Below are positions 37,301-47,100 of a DNA stretch of 64,000 nucleotides, piece by piece. The notes beneath the pieces are model-generated. The model had not been told where the DNA came from and did no database searches. It saw only the letters and a list, made by a program, of their open reading frames with translations. Origin of the DNA: Labrenzia sp. THAF82 (GTDB taxonomy: Bacteria; Pseudomonadota; Alphaproteobacteria; Rhizobiales; Stappiaceae); the NCBI RefSeq assembly GCF_009363435.1, contig NZ_CP045354.1, forward strand, positions 3,562,501 to 3,626,500. The letters run 5' to 3'. Made by a program: the position numbers and the translations under genes. The first letter of the stretch is position 1. Every line of letters begins with the position of its first letter.

Positions 37301-39893
37301 TTTCACAATTGCCCGGCGCAGCGGTTGTCTCCGGCAAGACGGCCCGAACAACAGTCCCGCCACACTGGATTTTGATTTGATCAAGGCGCTTGAAATCGTG
37401 CGCCGAGACGTTCCCGCCATCGCCCCGGAACTCGACATGATCGAGCGGACGGGTCCCTTTATCGCCGACGTGCTGCTGGGCAAGCGGCAGGCGTTGGACC
37501 TGCTGTTTCCGGACGGGACTGCCAATGACGTCGCCGACGTTTTCTCCGCGTCCGGCATTGCCAAGGTGATGAACGGCATCGCAGCCGGTGTGATCAAGGG
37601 ACTGTTGCGCGAACGTATCGGCGCAGCCCCGCTCAAGGTCCTGGAAATCGGCGCTGGAACGGGCGGAACCACGGCGGAGATCCTGCCGCTCATCGAGGCC
37701 ACAGGTGGCAGCTACACCATCACCGATATCTCACAGACCTTGCTACGATTCGCTGATAAAAGATTTTCAGATCATTCATCGCCTGTCTTCCAACGGCTGG
37801 ACATCAGCGCGTCTCCGGACACACAAGGGTTCTCCGGCGCGGCTTATGACGTGATCATTTGCGCCAATGTTCTGCACGCCACACCGGACATCGCCCAGAG
37901 CCTCACCCATGTGCGCAACCTTCTTGCCCCTGGCGGACTGTTGCTTCTTTGCGAGGCCGTCGCTGCCAATCCACTGGTGGATCTGACCTTCGGTCTGACA
38001 CGCGATTGGTGGAACTATGCCGACATCGCACTGCGCAAGGACCATCCGCTGCTCTCCGGAGAAAGCTGGACGGGGGTGTTGCAAACGCAAGGGTTTGAGG
38101 ACATCCGGCTTCTGCCAACGGAGAAGAGCCTGTCGGACACGCTTCAAAATGCCGTCATTTGCGCAAATACACCGCCTGAGCAGGCTGCCCTCCTCCTGAA
38201 ACGGCATTGGCTGGTCATCGGGAAAGACGGCGCCTTGCGGCATCATACCGCCAAAGCCTTGACCGCCATCAGCCCTAATGTCACCCAAGTTACGTCACTT
38301 GAGACCGCAACATTGAACAATCTGCGAGACGATCTCCCTCTCGGGATTGTGGATCTGCGGTTCCTGGCGCCGCGTGTGCAAGAGGGCGCTGGAGCCCAGC
38401 ACCTTGTCGACCAGTTCCGAAAGGCCGTTCCGGGTTTGCTCAAGACCATTCAAGTTCTCGCCGGACGTCCCGGCCCCGCGCCTTTGCTGGTCATACCGAC
38501 CGCTGGTGCAACGCGGCCTATAATGTCTGCCGCCCCCGCGGACCCGCTCCAGGCGGGCCTCGCCGGACTTGCCGAAACCATCGCCGCGGAACACCAGGAT
38601 TGGGATGTGCGCTGTCCCGATATCCACCCTGCAACAGTGCCCTCGGTTGCCAATGTGGTGCTTCGTGAACTTCGCTCGCCCAGGCAAGAGGCGCGCACGG
38701 CTGTCACCGGCGCGAAACGCCATGGCGCCCGCATCCGCCTAGAACCCGCTGGAACCACCCCGAAACCGGACCTGGACCCGGAGGCCCTTTTTGTCGTCAC
38801 GGGCGGCACGGGAGCCATTGGCCTGCTCACCGCGGAATGGCTTGCGAACCGGGGGGCCAGGCGATTGCTTCTGGCCCAGAGAGGACGCGGTTCCGAAGCC
38901 GCAGCGCAACGATGCCGGAAACTTCAGGACCACGGTCTCACCGTTACGATGGAATCCGTAGACTTTGCAGATCCGGATGCCGCCGCGCGTTTCGCCGATG
39001 ACCTGATTTCACGAAAACCCGCCGGTATCGTTCATGCGGCCGGTATCTTTTCAGACCGGCTTTTGATGTCGCAGGACTGGCGTGGATTTGAAGCCGCCCT
39101 TGGCGCGAAAATCGTCGGCGGCTGGGAGGCCTACCGCGTGCTGTCCGCCTGTCCCGACGCGTTTCTGATTTTTTGCGGATCATCGGCAGGGTTGCTCAAT
39201 CCTTCAGGGCTCGGCAATTACTCGGCCGCGAACGCCTTTCTGGGGTCACTGGCGGCGCATGCGCGGGCAGCCGGTTTGAAAGCCACCAGCCTCAATTGGG
39301 GTGGATGGTCGGATCTCGGCATGGCCACACGCCAGAGCGACCGCTGGTTTGAACGCTGGCAGCAACTTGGCGTCAAAAGCCTTGCCCCTCAGGACCTCTT
39401 CGAAACGCTGGACCTGGCTGCCGCGGGCACCGCTCACGCCGAGACATGGGTCATGGATGTGGATTGGGACCTCTATGCTGAGGGCCAGCCGGACTGGCGC
39501 AGAAATCTTGTGTCGAACCTCGTCGCTCGCACGCCGGCTTCCAACCCGAAATCCGTCTCATTGGCTGGCACGACCCAATCAGACACACCGAAAACCGCCG
39601 GTCCGCTGCTTGAACCCGGTGCGTCTTCTGAAGACCGCCGTGAAAAAATCATGGAGATTGTCCGCGAACGGAGCTTGGTTGTTCTCGAACTCGCGGAGCA
39701 TTTCGACATTGAGCCGGATTTGCCCCTGGCCGATCTCGGACTTGATTCCCTTTTGGCCCTCGAACTGCGCGGCGACCTGTGCGACATCTTCGGCCTGCCA
39801 CTGCAACACACACTTCTGTTCGACTGCCCGACCCTCGAACGGCTGGTCGATCACCTGGACACTGAATTTCAACGCAACCGAACCTGCCCTTGA
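34320..39893 (+). CDS. Modular type I PKS: KS-AT-cMT-KR-ACP
   Basis: The 1857-aa protein is a C-methylating module. KS has Cys176 in DTTCSSSL with EAHGTA and QLGHLEAA. AT has Ser623 in GYSAGE and an FHHP motif (HAFH position altered). A C-methyltransferase (about 930-1280) has LEIGAGTGGTT and a WWNYADIALRKDHPLLS stretch typical of PKS cMT domains. KR has GGTGAIG and Tyr1634 in GNYSAAN, so it looks active. ACP Ser1810 is in GLDSLLAL. No DH is visible between AT and cMT. It should add an alpha-methyl-beta-hydroxy unit. I choose ATG 34320, overlapping the previous stop by 20 nt with GAGGTGGAG just upstream, rather than an upstream frame at 34263. It is the last + strand gene of the line and has no release domain. 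Confidence 0.92.
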   Translation: MKHISLDAGNSPVSVVGAACRLPGGISTPQDYWQFLESGRRLTASPPGPDRFSSSALASPSGAPPANYLSGVDLFDAEYFGISPREAMRMDPQHRLFLELAISALEDAAVPTDSLAGQSVGVFLGLYGSDYAWLPEAASCPPDVHSASGGGPVFAANRLSHFLDLRGPSLAIDTTCSSSLVAVHLAVNALRSKECDLALVGGVNLILSAEVAASSASSIPAAKTGRCETFSKHANGTVMAEGGVVLVLRRSTDNPLPGGREIARIQATAVNHDGQASSLTTPNPDAQKDVIMRAAGQNGIDANKIAYLEAHGTATELGDAFEIEGACHAYKSLRSSEIPVPIGSVKAQLGHLEAAAGAAGLLRACLSLDRGKVTAHPLEGEANDLFSRQTTVIPATEPVRLDRDHLIGVSAFSLGGTNAHIVVGAAPAESKSELSGATNSQCIIFPISGKTANALANQLESHIRFCDSHAHDTVPLESLAGTAAGGRMAHAYRTSVVAETKAQLRAGLNRARQALANGQTPKRVTAADRDVVFVLPGHGAQCAGMAQGLLGKDPVFDRAVTRLDAEFATYCDWSVAKLLASSGNGAKLQDARYAQPALFTVQIAMAECLMARGIELSGLIGYSAGELSAMVLSGMLEEETAVRLCSQRAQRLSTAPPGKMVAVRMPVDDLRRLIAGKTPDIAVAAVNGPETTILSGPAESLTSLAQTLESKGHLCIDTGIAYCFHHPAMTEASRNLEQLFGTTETRWSAPRVPVYSCVTGARLTPDDLTRDYWQRSACATLRFDMAAEAALSDGFKTFLEVSPTAVLTGDLRDCMRLSGRKAVAVATLRRGVPDRRALAIAGSELFNAGALSSVVPFNPEGGQWVDLPSYAWQRASHWWPPLRKDTPEKAANNSAPSISTENRKLYYLDWVETAAPCKVSGDTVRRTNMAAAEEAETQRLSDYDHHADLIEKICGHYSLVTLQKLSQGQTIPEPSFLADRHQFERHERRLLHCLFTIARRSGCLRQDGPNNSPATLDFDLIKALEIVRRDVPAIAPELDMIERTGPFIADVLLGKRQALDLLFPDGTANDVADVFSASGIAKVMNGIAAGVIKGLLRERIGAAPLKVLEIGAGTGGTTAEILPLIEATGGSYTITDISQTLLRFADKRFSDHSSPVFQRLDISASPDTQGFSGAAYDVIICANVLHATPDIAQSLTHVRNLLAPGGLLLLCEAVAANPLVDLTFGLTRDWWNYADIALRKDHPLLSGESWTGVLQTQGFEDIRLLPTEKSLSDTLQNAVICANTPPEQAALLLKRHWLVIGKDGALRHHTAKALTAISPNVTQVTSLETATLNNLRDDLPLGIVDLRFLAPRVQEGAGAQHLVDQFRKAVPGLLKTIQVLAGRPGPAPLLVIPTAGATRPIMSAAPADPLQAGLAGLAETIAAEHQDWDVRCPDIHPATVPSVANVVLRELRSPRQEARTAVTGAKRHGARIRLEPAGTTPKPDLDPEALFVVTGGTGAIGLLTAEWLANRGARRLLLAQRGRGSEAAAQRCRKLQDHGLTVTMESVDFADPDAAARFADDLISRKPAGIVHAAGIFSDRLLMSQDWRGFEAALGAKIVGGWEAYRVLSACPDAFLIFCGSSAGLLNPSGLGNYSAANAFLGSLAAHARAAGLKATSLNWGGWSDLGMATRQSDRWFERWQQLGVKSLAPQDLFETLDLAAAGTAHAETWVMDVDWDLYAEGQPDWRRNLVSNLVARTPASNPKSVSLAGTTQSDTPKTAGPLLEPGASSEDRREKIMEIVRERSLVVLELAEHFDIEPDLPLADLGLDSLLALELRGDLCDIFGLPLQHTLLFDCPTLERLVDHLDTEFQRNRTCP

Positions 39894-39921
39894 AGCCCAT
39901 TGAGGCTCAAGGCACAAGGGC
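39886..39921. terminator. Possible bidirectional terminator hairpin
   Basis: GCCCTTG (39886-39892) and CAAGGGC (39915-39921) are perfect inverted repeats, with a nested AGCC/GGCT pair, in the 37-bp gap between two convergent genes. There is no clear T-run on either side, so the call is tentative. Confidence 0.35.
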
Positions 39922-39930
39922 TCATTCACC

Positions 39931-41127
39931 TTAGCTTGCGAGCACGGTCTCAACGGCGTTGGAAATCTCGGCAATGTCCTGAGGGCTTGACATGTAGTGC
40001 AGGCAGAACCGCACACATTCCGGCCAATGGTGGCTGCGCACCTGGATCCCGCGTGCTGCCAGGGCGTTGACAACGGCGCCGGGCGTGATCCGTTCAAAGC
40101 GGCAGGCGGTGATCCCGTTGCTTGGGATCGTATCCGGCACAACCATGCCCCCATACCGCGACGCCAGCGTCTTAAGGTTGCCATGCAGAGTCTTAGCCAT
40201 TTGTGTGGCCCTTTCACAGCGCTGCGGCAAAGGCATGTGCCGGTCCGCCACCTCAAGTGCCTGGGTCCAGGCCGGCAGAAGCGCCACAGGAAGCGAGCCG
40301 GATCCGAACCGTTGCGCGGTCTGTGTCAGGACAAGCTGGTCCTCCGATGTCAGATCGCACCCTCTCCAGCCGATCTGGCTGGGCAAAAGCCGGGCCGACC
40401 GCACAACGGCCGCCGCCAACCCGTCCGGGCCTCCGAGCCACTTTTGCGCTGTCAGCGCGTAGAGATCGATATCCAGGTCCTTCAGATCAACATGCGAGAT
40501 GCCTGCGGCCTGTGCGCCGTCAACAGCGAGGATGGCCCTCGCCGCCGGGCCGCTGTGCACGGCTTCAACACTCTGTCGAAGGCAAACAACATCGCCGGTA
40601 ACCCAATCGACGTGGCTGAGGACAACCAGCCTTGTCCGTTCGCAAAGACGGTCTGCCAAGTGCTGTGCAAACGTTGGACCGCCATAGGGACGCGGCACCG
40701 TTCTGACTTTGACGTCATAACGGCGTTCGATTTCCCTCGCCCATAACCAGCTTCCCGGGGGCTCCGCCTCGCCTATGACAAGGACATCACCCGCTCTCCA
40801 GACAATGCCGGCAAATGCCAGCGCCATCGCCTGGGAGATACTGCCGAGATAGACGATGTCTTCCGGTTCTGCTCCAGTCAGCCGGGCGAGAGTGCGGCTC
40901 AACGCGGCCTGCTCCCGCGCGATCAAGGCCGAGGCAATTCTCGACGCCGGGCCCACATCCTGTAGGCTGGTCAAAAACGAACTGACAGCGTCGATCGCCG
41001 CGTTTGACATGACCCCCCGCGCCCCGAAATTGGCGTAAACGCCCTCTGAAAGCGCGGGAAAGTCAGTCCGGATCGCAGCAAGGTCAAACACCGGTTCGAG
41101 TGGCACCGCCAGGCTGTTTTCGCTCAT
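39931..41127 (-). CDS. PLP-dependent enzyme, class V aminotransferase fold (cysteine desulfurase / isopenicillin-N-epimerase-like)
   Basis: The 398-aa protein has the class V fold order: N-terminal YANFGARGVMSN, the ILAVDGAQAAGISHVDL segment with the cofactor Asp near 205, and the PLP lysine in ALTAQKWLGGPDG near 232, followed by the CRFERITP and RSHHWPECVRFCLHYM C-terminal domain. Members cleave C-S bonds, desulfurate cysteine or epimerise amino acids. Here it overlaps the stop of the minus-strand PKS (ATGA), so the two are coexpressed. In a cluster rich in Cys-derived rings, a C-S lyase or sulfur donor role is attractive, but substrate cannot be read from sequence. Confidence 0.85.
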   Translation of the reverse strand: MSENSLAVPLEPVFDLAAIRTDFPALSEGVYANFGARGVMSNAAIDAVSSFLTSLQDVGPASRIASALIAREQAALSRTLARLTGAEPEDIVYLGSISQAMALAFAGIVWRAGDVLVIGEAEPPGSWLWAREIERRYDVKVRTVPRPYGGPTFAQHLADRLCERTRLVVLSHVDWVTGDVVCLRQSVEAVHSGPAARAILAVDGAQAAGISHVDLKDLDIDLYALTAQKWLGGPDGLAAAVVRSARLLPSQIGWRGCDLTSEDQLVLTQTAQRFGSGSLPVALLPAWTQALEVADRHMPLPQRCERATQMAKTLHGNLKTLASRYGGMVVPDTIPSNGITACRFERITPGAVVNALAARGIQVRSHHWPECVRFCLHYMSSPQDIAEISNAVETVLAS

Positions 41128-44100
41128 TGGGCCGGCCGCAAGATCTGCGCCAGCGCGTTGAGGTCCGGTGCGCGGAAAAACTCGATAAGAGAATAGGTTG
41201 TGCCATAACGCCGGCCAAGCGTCTCCCGCAATTCGACGATCATGATCGAATCCAGACCGTTCGCTTCCAGCGAAAGTCCGGGGTCAACGGCGTCCGGCTC
41301 AATGAGCAGCGTTTCGGCGATTGTCCCCCGCAAAACATCCCGCATGTCTTCGCCCGTCTCGTCCGGCGAAGTTGTCTCCGGGCTGACGCGGTCTATCGCC
41401 TCCCTGTCTTGGGAGACGGCCGGAACAAGATCCTGAAAGACCGGCCGGCCTGCAAGATCCGGAACGGCCCTTGCGAGCCGGGACCAGTTGACCGGCGCGT
41501 ACCAGGCGGGCGGCGCCGCGGTGCCGATCAGCCTCTTCATCACGGTCAGAGCCTCTTCCTGGCCAATGGTCGCCATACCAAGTTCCGACAGCGCCTTGTC
41601 ATGACCGAGGGCAGCGGCTTGCCCTATGCCACGCCAGGCGCCCCAGCCGATGCTGGTTGCGGGAAGCCCGGCTGCGCGGCGGGTGACGGCGAGCGCGTCC
41701 AGGGCGGCCGAAGCTGCGGCATGCGGTCCCTGCCCGGGCGGTCCGAACAACGAGGCAGCGGAGGAAAAGAGCACGAATGCCTCCAGCTTATCTTCAAGTG
41801 TCGCCTCGTGAAGCACCACGCCTGCATCGAACTTCACCGCGAGTGCGTCTGCAAAACTCTTGCTGTTTTGTGAGATCAGAAGCCCGTCGTTCAGAAGACC
41901 GGCCGCGTGAAACACGCCGCCCAGCGGCGCGACGGATCTGGCACTTGCAACAGCGCGGAGGACGTCCTCTTTTTGTGTCACGTCACCCGCGACAAATTCC
42001 AGATTGCACCCCGCCTCGCCAGCCAACTGCTCGAGCGCGGCCCGCTCTTCCGGTCCGCCCGGCGTTCTCGCAAGACCGACCACGCCTCCGGCCCCGGCAC
42101 CGATCAGATCCGCGAGCAGCGCCTGGCCAATGCCGCCGGTCCATCCCGTCACAAGGTAGCTGCGATCTTGTCGCGGTCGGAACGCGGGTGTCTCAGCCGG
42201 TTTTTGCAGAGCCAGTCTGGCGGCTTCGATCCCCTTTTCCGAGACCCGCCATTCCGTTTCGTTCGCCGGGGACGACATGATTGACAGCATGGCCGTAGCG
42301 GCCTCACCCGCCGGGACACCGGCAAGCTCGACAAAACCGGCCTGCAATTCGGGGTGTTCCGATGAAATCACATTCGAGAGCGCACGCAATGCTGCGGTGG
42401 ACATTTGCCCTGCTGCAGCGGATGCGCCTTCGTTGCTTGCAACCAGAAACAGTCTCGCCTTACGGGAGTGCTCGTCCAGGAAGCCGACCAGGCGGCAAAG
42501 GTCTTGAAATCTTGCGGCCAATTCGGCCGTCGCCAGAGGCTCGACCGCGAACAAGATAGTTCCGCCTGCAACGCGATCCGCATGACAGACGAGCTCTTCG
42601 ACAGAGCTCAGATGGTGAAGCCGCGTGTTTGTATCGCCTGGCTCTGCGGCAAGGGCTGTCATCAGATCGGACGGACCAAACACGAACAGCTCTCCGGCCG
42701 GACGCCCGCCCGGCTTGCGCTCCTCCCAGGCCTTGTGGGTCATCACCGCAACTTTTGGCTCTTGCATCGGCATCCTGGCCGGCCGCGCCAAGATACCCCT
42801 TGCAAGAAGATCGGCCTTTCCGTCAGGTCCGTAGAGATCAAGATCCGCCGATGCACTGCCGCCCGGTTCGGACCGGGTGACGGCATTGAGGTCCGCCTGG
42901 GGCGAAATTGCTCTCTTGACCTGAAGGCGCTGAATGCTGTGCATCATGACCGCCGTGGTTTCGTCCCCACCGGCAGAAAGCGTGTGCAAGGCAGTGTCCA
43001 GAAGGGCCGGCCCGATCACAAATCCGTCCCTTGTCTCTCCCCCAAGCCGGGCGGTGATTTTGCCGTCTTGGCCTGACCGCAGACGTTCCAGGTTGCGATA
43101 ACACGGACCGTAGTCGATGCCACGGTCGGATAATCCGCGGTAAAATTCCTCAATATCAATGTCGGCTTCGTCTACGGACATTGGGGCCAAGGGATCGGTT
43201 CTTAAGTCCATCCAGTCGAACGCGCAGTGCATCAACCGCGTCCACCTGCCTTCTGCCTCGCCCGAGATCCGCGCATAAACCACAGCCTCGACGGGGAGGT
43301 CGTCGCGGCTGCCGATATGGATCTCAAGGTCGATATTTTCACCTTCAGCGGCCCCCAGGGCGCCTTCAAATGTGACATCGGTCAGGCAAATCTCAGCGGC
43401 ATCCGGCCTCAGCATTTTCGCGAGCGACGCAACACATTCCAGGCTACCGGCTGCCGGCCACATCGGCCTGCCGGCCACCTGATGTTCGATGAGGACCGGG
43501 TCCTGAGCATCGATGCGCGCCTGGTAAACAAGCGTTGGCCCCGCAATGTCGAGGCGGCGCAATGCAAACGGATGCGTCTGGCTGGCGGCGCTCCCGGTCG
43601 AGGGCTCCAGAACACGGGACAGCGTTCGGCTTGTCACTTCCTCCTGAAAGTGCTGGCCGCCAAGCAGAGACAGCAGCCGGTCCTGTTCGTCGCCACCGGG
43701 CCGCTTTGCGAAGTGAAGAAAGATCTCTTCTTCCTCGGGCCTGAACTTCGACTTGAACTGAACCTGCCGCCTCAGGCCACGGGACGCAGCGTCGGCGTTC
43801 TCTGAGAACCGGGGCATGCCATAACTGCCCCCAAGAGACAGCACCTCTGCGCCCTCTTGTTTCAGTTCCGCCGCCAGGTCCACGATCAGCCGCTCAGTAC
43901 ATCCAGGCGGCGTCTCACGATCATAGAACTCCATATCCATCAGCCAGCCGGTTCCGGTACCGAACTGGCTGAGCACGATCGCTCCATGGACCCGGTCGCC
44001 TTCGCCGGCGACATAAAGCCTGCGATAGACTGGCAATCTGCCTGAGGCGATTTCATCGATCAGTCTGTCCGCCGCGGGAACAGGCGCGGATCGGGCGCTC

Positions 44101-47100
44101 ATCCAGGTCCGGATCAAACCGGTCACCGAGGCATCAAGCTGAGGGTCCATGCCCGGCTTGAACAGTTTGGTCTCGTGGCCGTTCGCTTCTTGGTACCGGT
44201 TCAACCGCGACCGCAGGCGCTTGTAACCATTCGCGGAAGGATCGAACGAGCACAGCGGCAAAGTCTGCGTGAGCCCGAAGGGCACCAAGAAACCGTCTTC
44301 TGGAGAGCCGGCCGTCGATCCTGGAACTGTCCGGCAAACGGCAAGAACCAATCCGCTCTCGTCTGCTGCCGTCTGCAACTCCGCGAGCGCGCGCTCAGTC
44401 GCGTCCTCTTCGCCGATTGCGGCCCAGACCAGGCAGGCAGTCGAACTCACGCTGGCAAAGACCGCGACCTGGTCCGCCTGTGTCACCCAGACCCTTGGTG
44501 CCAGGTGTCTCATGTTGAGCGACTGCAGGCCAAACCGGTCGTGGCGTCTCAAAAGACGCTCCAGCGCGACAACCGGTTTGTCCTCTTCCCTTCGCCCCGT
44601 CTTCAAAGACCGGCTCGCAGCCGCCTCGTCGCGCAGTTCCGTGATCCAGTGATAGCTCTTCTGCCAGGGATAGGAAGGCGGCGGCAGCCAACCGATGTCG
44701 GTCTTCAGCATAGTCCGCCAGTTCGGGTCATAGCCTGCGCGATAGAGCGCCGCCACGGCCCGTTCGGGCGAATAAGCAACACGCGAGTCCGGTGGCGCGA
44801 GCCCGGCCGTCAACAGGCCTTCTTCTGACGAAACCAACATGCGGCCGCGGACAGCGGGCAGCAGCACCGGCCGGGGGCCGATCTCCAGAAAATCGCGATA
44901 TCCTTCATTGATGAGCACTTCGACGGCAGTGTCGAACCGCACTTCGTGCAGCAGGTTCCGGCACCAGAAATCGGTGGTGAGTTTGTCCCCGCCGCACCGT
45001 CCGCCATCGACGGCCGAATAAAACGGAACGGTCTCACCAGTGGGACTGATGCCATCAAGACGTTTTGCCAGGTCCTCACCCAAATGCGCAATCAACGGCG
45101 AATGCCCCGGCACGCCGTCGGTATTCACCACACGCGCGAAAATTCCATGATCACCCAGATCGGCAACCACCTCCTCCACCGCTTTCGCTGGACCGGAAAT
45201 TACCGCGTTCTGGGGGCCATTGCGTGCGGCAATAACGACGGAGCCCGCGCGTGCGCCAATGCGCTCCGAGACCTCCTCCGCGCCGGTATCGACCAGGGCC
45301 ATCAATCCGGTGCCCGCCACCTGTGCCAGACAATGACTGCGCTCAAGGCTCAGATGTGTCGCGGCCTCAAGCGGCAAGATCTCCGCGCTCAGCGCTGCAG
45401 CAATCTCGCCCATGGAATGCCCCAGCACCGCCGCCGGCTCCAAACCCCAGTCCCTGAAAAGAGCATCAAGGCCCGCCTGCAAGGCGAAAATCGCAACCTG
45501 GCTGGTGACGATACGCGGAACCGCAAGGTCTTGCGGTTGGTTCATCGCCTGCCAGACGGACCAGCCGACCTGGCTTCGCACCACCGCGTCAATGTCGTTA
45601 ATGCGTTCTCTGGCCGGCTCATATTGGCTGACGGCCGCGCCCATACCTGGCCACTGCCCCCCCTGCCCGGAGAACAGAAACACCGGTCCCTTGCCATTCC
45701 TCTTGCTGGAAGGTCTGGACGGTGCTGAGACATTGTCCAGAGCGGCCAGAAGCGTTTCCCTGTCGCTGCCGACAACGCAGTCGCGCATCTTGAAGTGGCT
45801 GCGGCGGAGCGCCATGCCCCTGCTCAGGGCGCGCGGATCTTCACCGGCGCTGAGGCGCGCGTGCAGGGCCTGCGCGAAAGATGTCAGCGACGCTCCGCTT
45901 CGCGCGGACAGCGGCAGGACAACCGGAGCCGAATGGTACGGTGCATCTTCGGTCTTTGCCGCCGCCTCGTCCTGGCCCGGTGCACAGCCCAGGACGACGT
46001 GCGCGTTGGTGCCGCTGAAGCCGAAAGAACTCACGGCAGCAAAACCTTGGTTCTCGGGCCACGCCAGAGGCTCCGCCGGGATGGACAACCCGAGGGCCTC
46101 AAGATCAATCATTTCGTTGCAGCGCGCGAAATTCGCCTGTGGCGGGATCACCCGCCGGTGCACCGCTTCAATGGCCTTGACCAGACCGGCGATGCCTGCC
46201 GCCGATTCCAGATGCCCGATATTGGCCTTGACCGCTCCGAGATGGAGCGGCCCGCTTCGTTCAGGCGCGCAGCCATAGACCCGGCCCAGCGCCTGCGCCT
46301 CGATCGGATCTCCGAGGCGCGTGCCCGTACCATGCGCTTCGGCAAAGACCACCTCGCTGCCGGTGACACCGGCATCGGCAAGCGCCGCGCGCAGAACGGC
46401 CTCCTGCGCATCCACATTCGGCGCCGTCAGACCGGCACTGCGGCCATCCTGATTGATGGCCGATCCCCGGATGACCGCCATCACCCGATCGCCGTCCCTT
46501 TGTGCCGCCCACAACGGTTTCAGAACGACGGTGGCGCAGCCTTCTCCGCGCACATAACCATCGGCCCCATTGTCGAAGGGACGGCATTCGGGCGCCCTCG
46601 ACACGGCGCCCAGCTGACTGAAATAGATGCCGACGGAGGGGCTGAGCGCCACATTGACGCCGGCCGCCAGACACAGGTCGCTCTCCCCGGCCCGCAGACT
46701 GGCAACCGCCATGTGCACCGCCACCAGCGAGGAGGAACAGGCCGTGTCGATCGAGACCGCGGGACCGTTGAGATTCAAGGCATAGGAAATACGCCCCGAT
46801 GCCACGCTAATCGCGTTGCCGGTGCCGAAGTACTTGTCGATCATGGAATAGTCATCGCCCGCCCCCGTAAGACCGGCATATTCCGTGTTGCAGATCCCGA
46901 CAAAAACACCGGTCCGGCTGCCCTTGAGCTCCGTCAGGGGCTGACCGGCGTGTTCAAGAGCCTCGACTGAAGTTTCCAGGAGCAGCCTGTGCTGCGGGTC
47001 AAGGCTCTTGGCCTCGCGCGGGCTGATGTTGAAAAATCCGGGATCGAAATGGGCCAAATCGTCAAGAAAAGCGCCCCAGAGCGAACAGGCCCCCGCCGGA

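Noticed and set aside
15076-39893. Trans-AT PKS reading, as known from related marine bacteria
   Set aside because: Every module carries its own AT domain with an active-site serine.
43695-44595. Second half of a structural KR or a degenerate DH
   Set aside because: The basic helix and LIVDLAAELKQEG...SLGGS pattern fit DUF2156 better, and a complete DH and KR follow.
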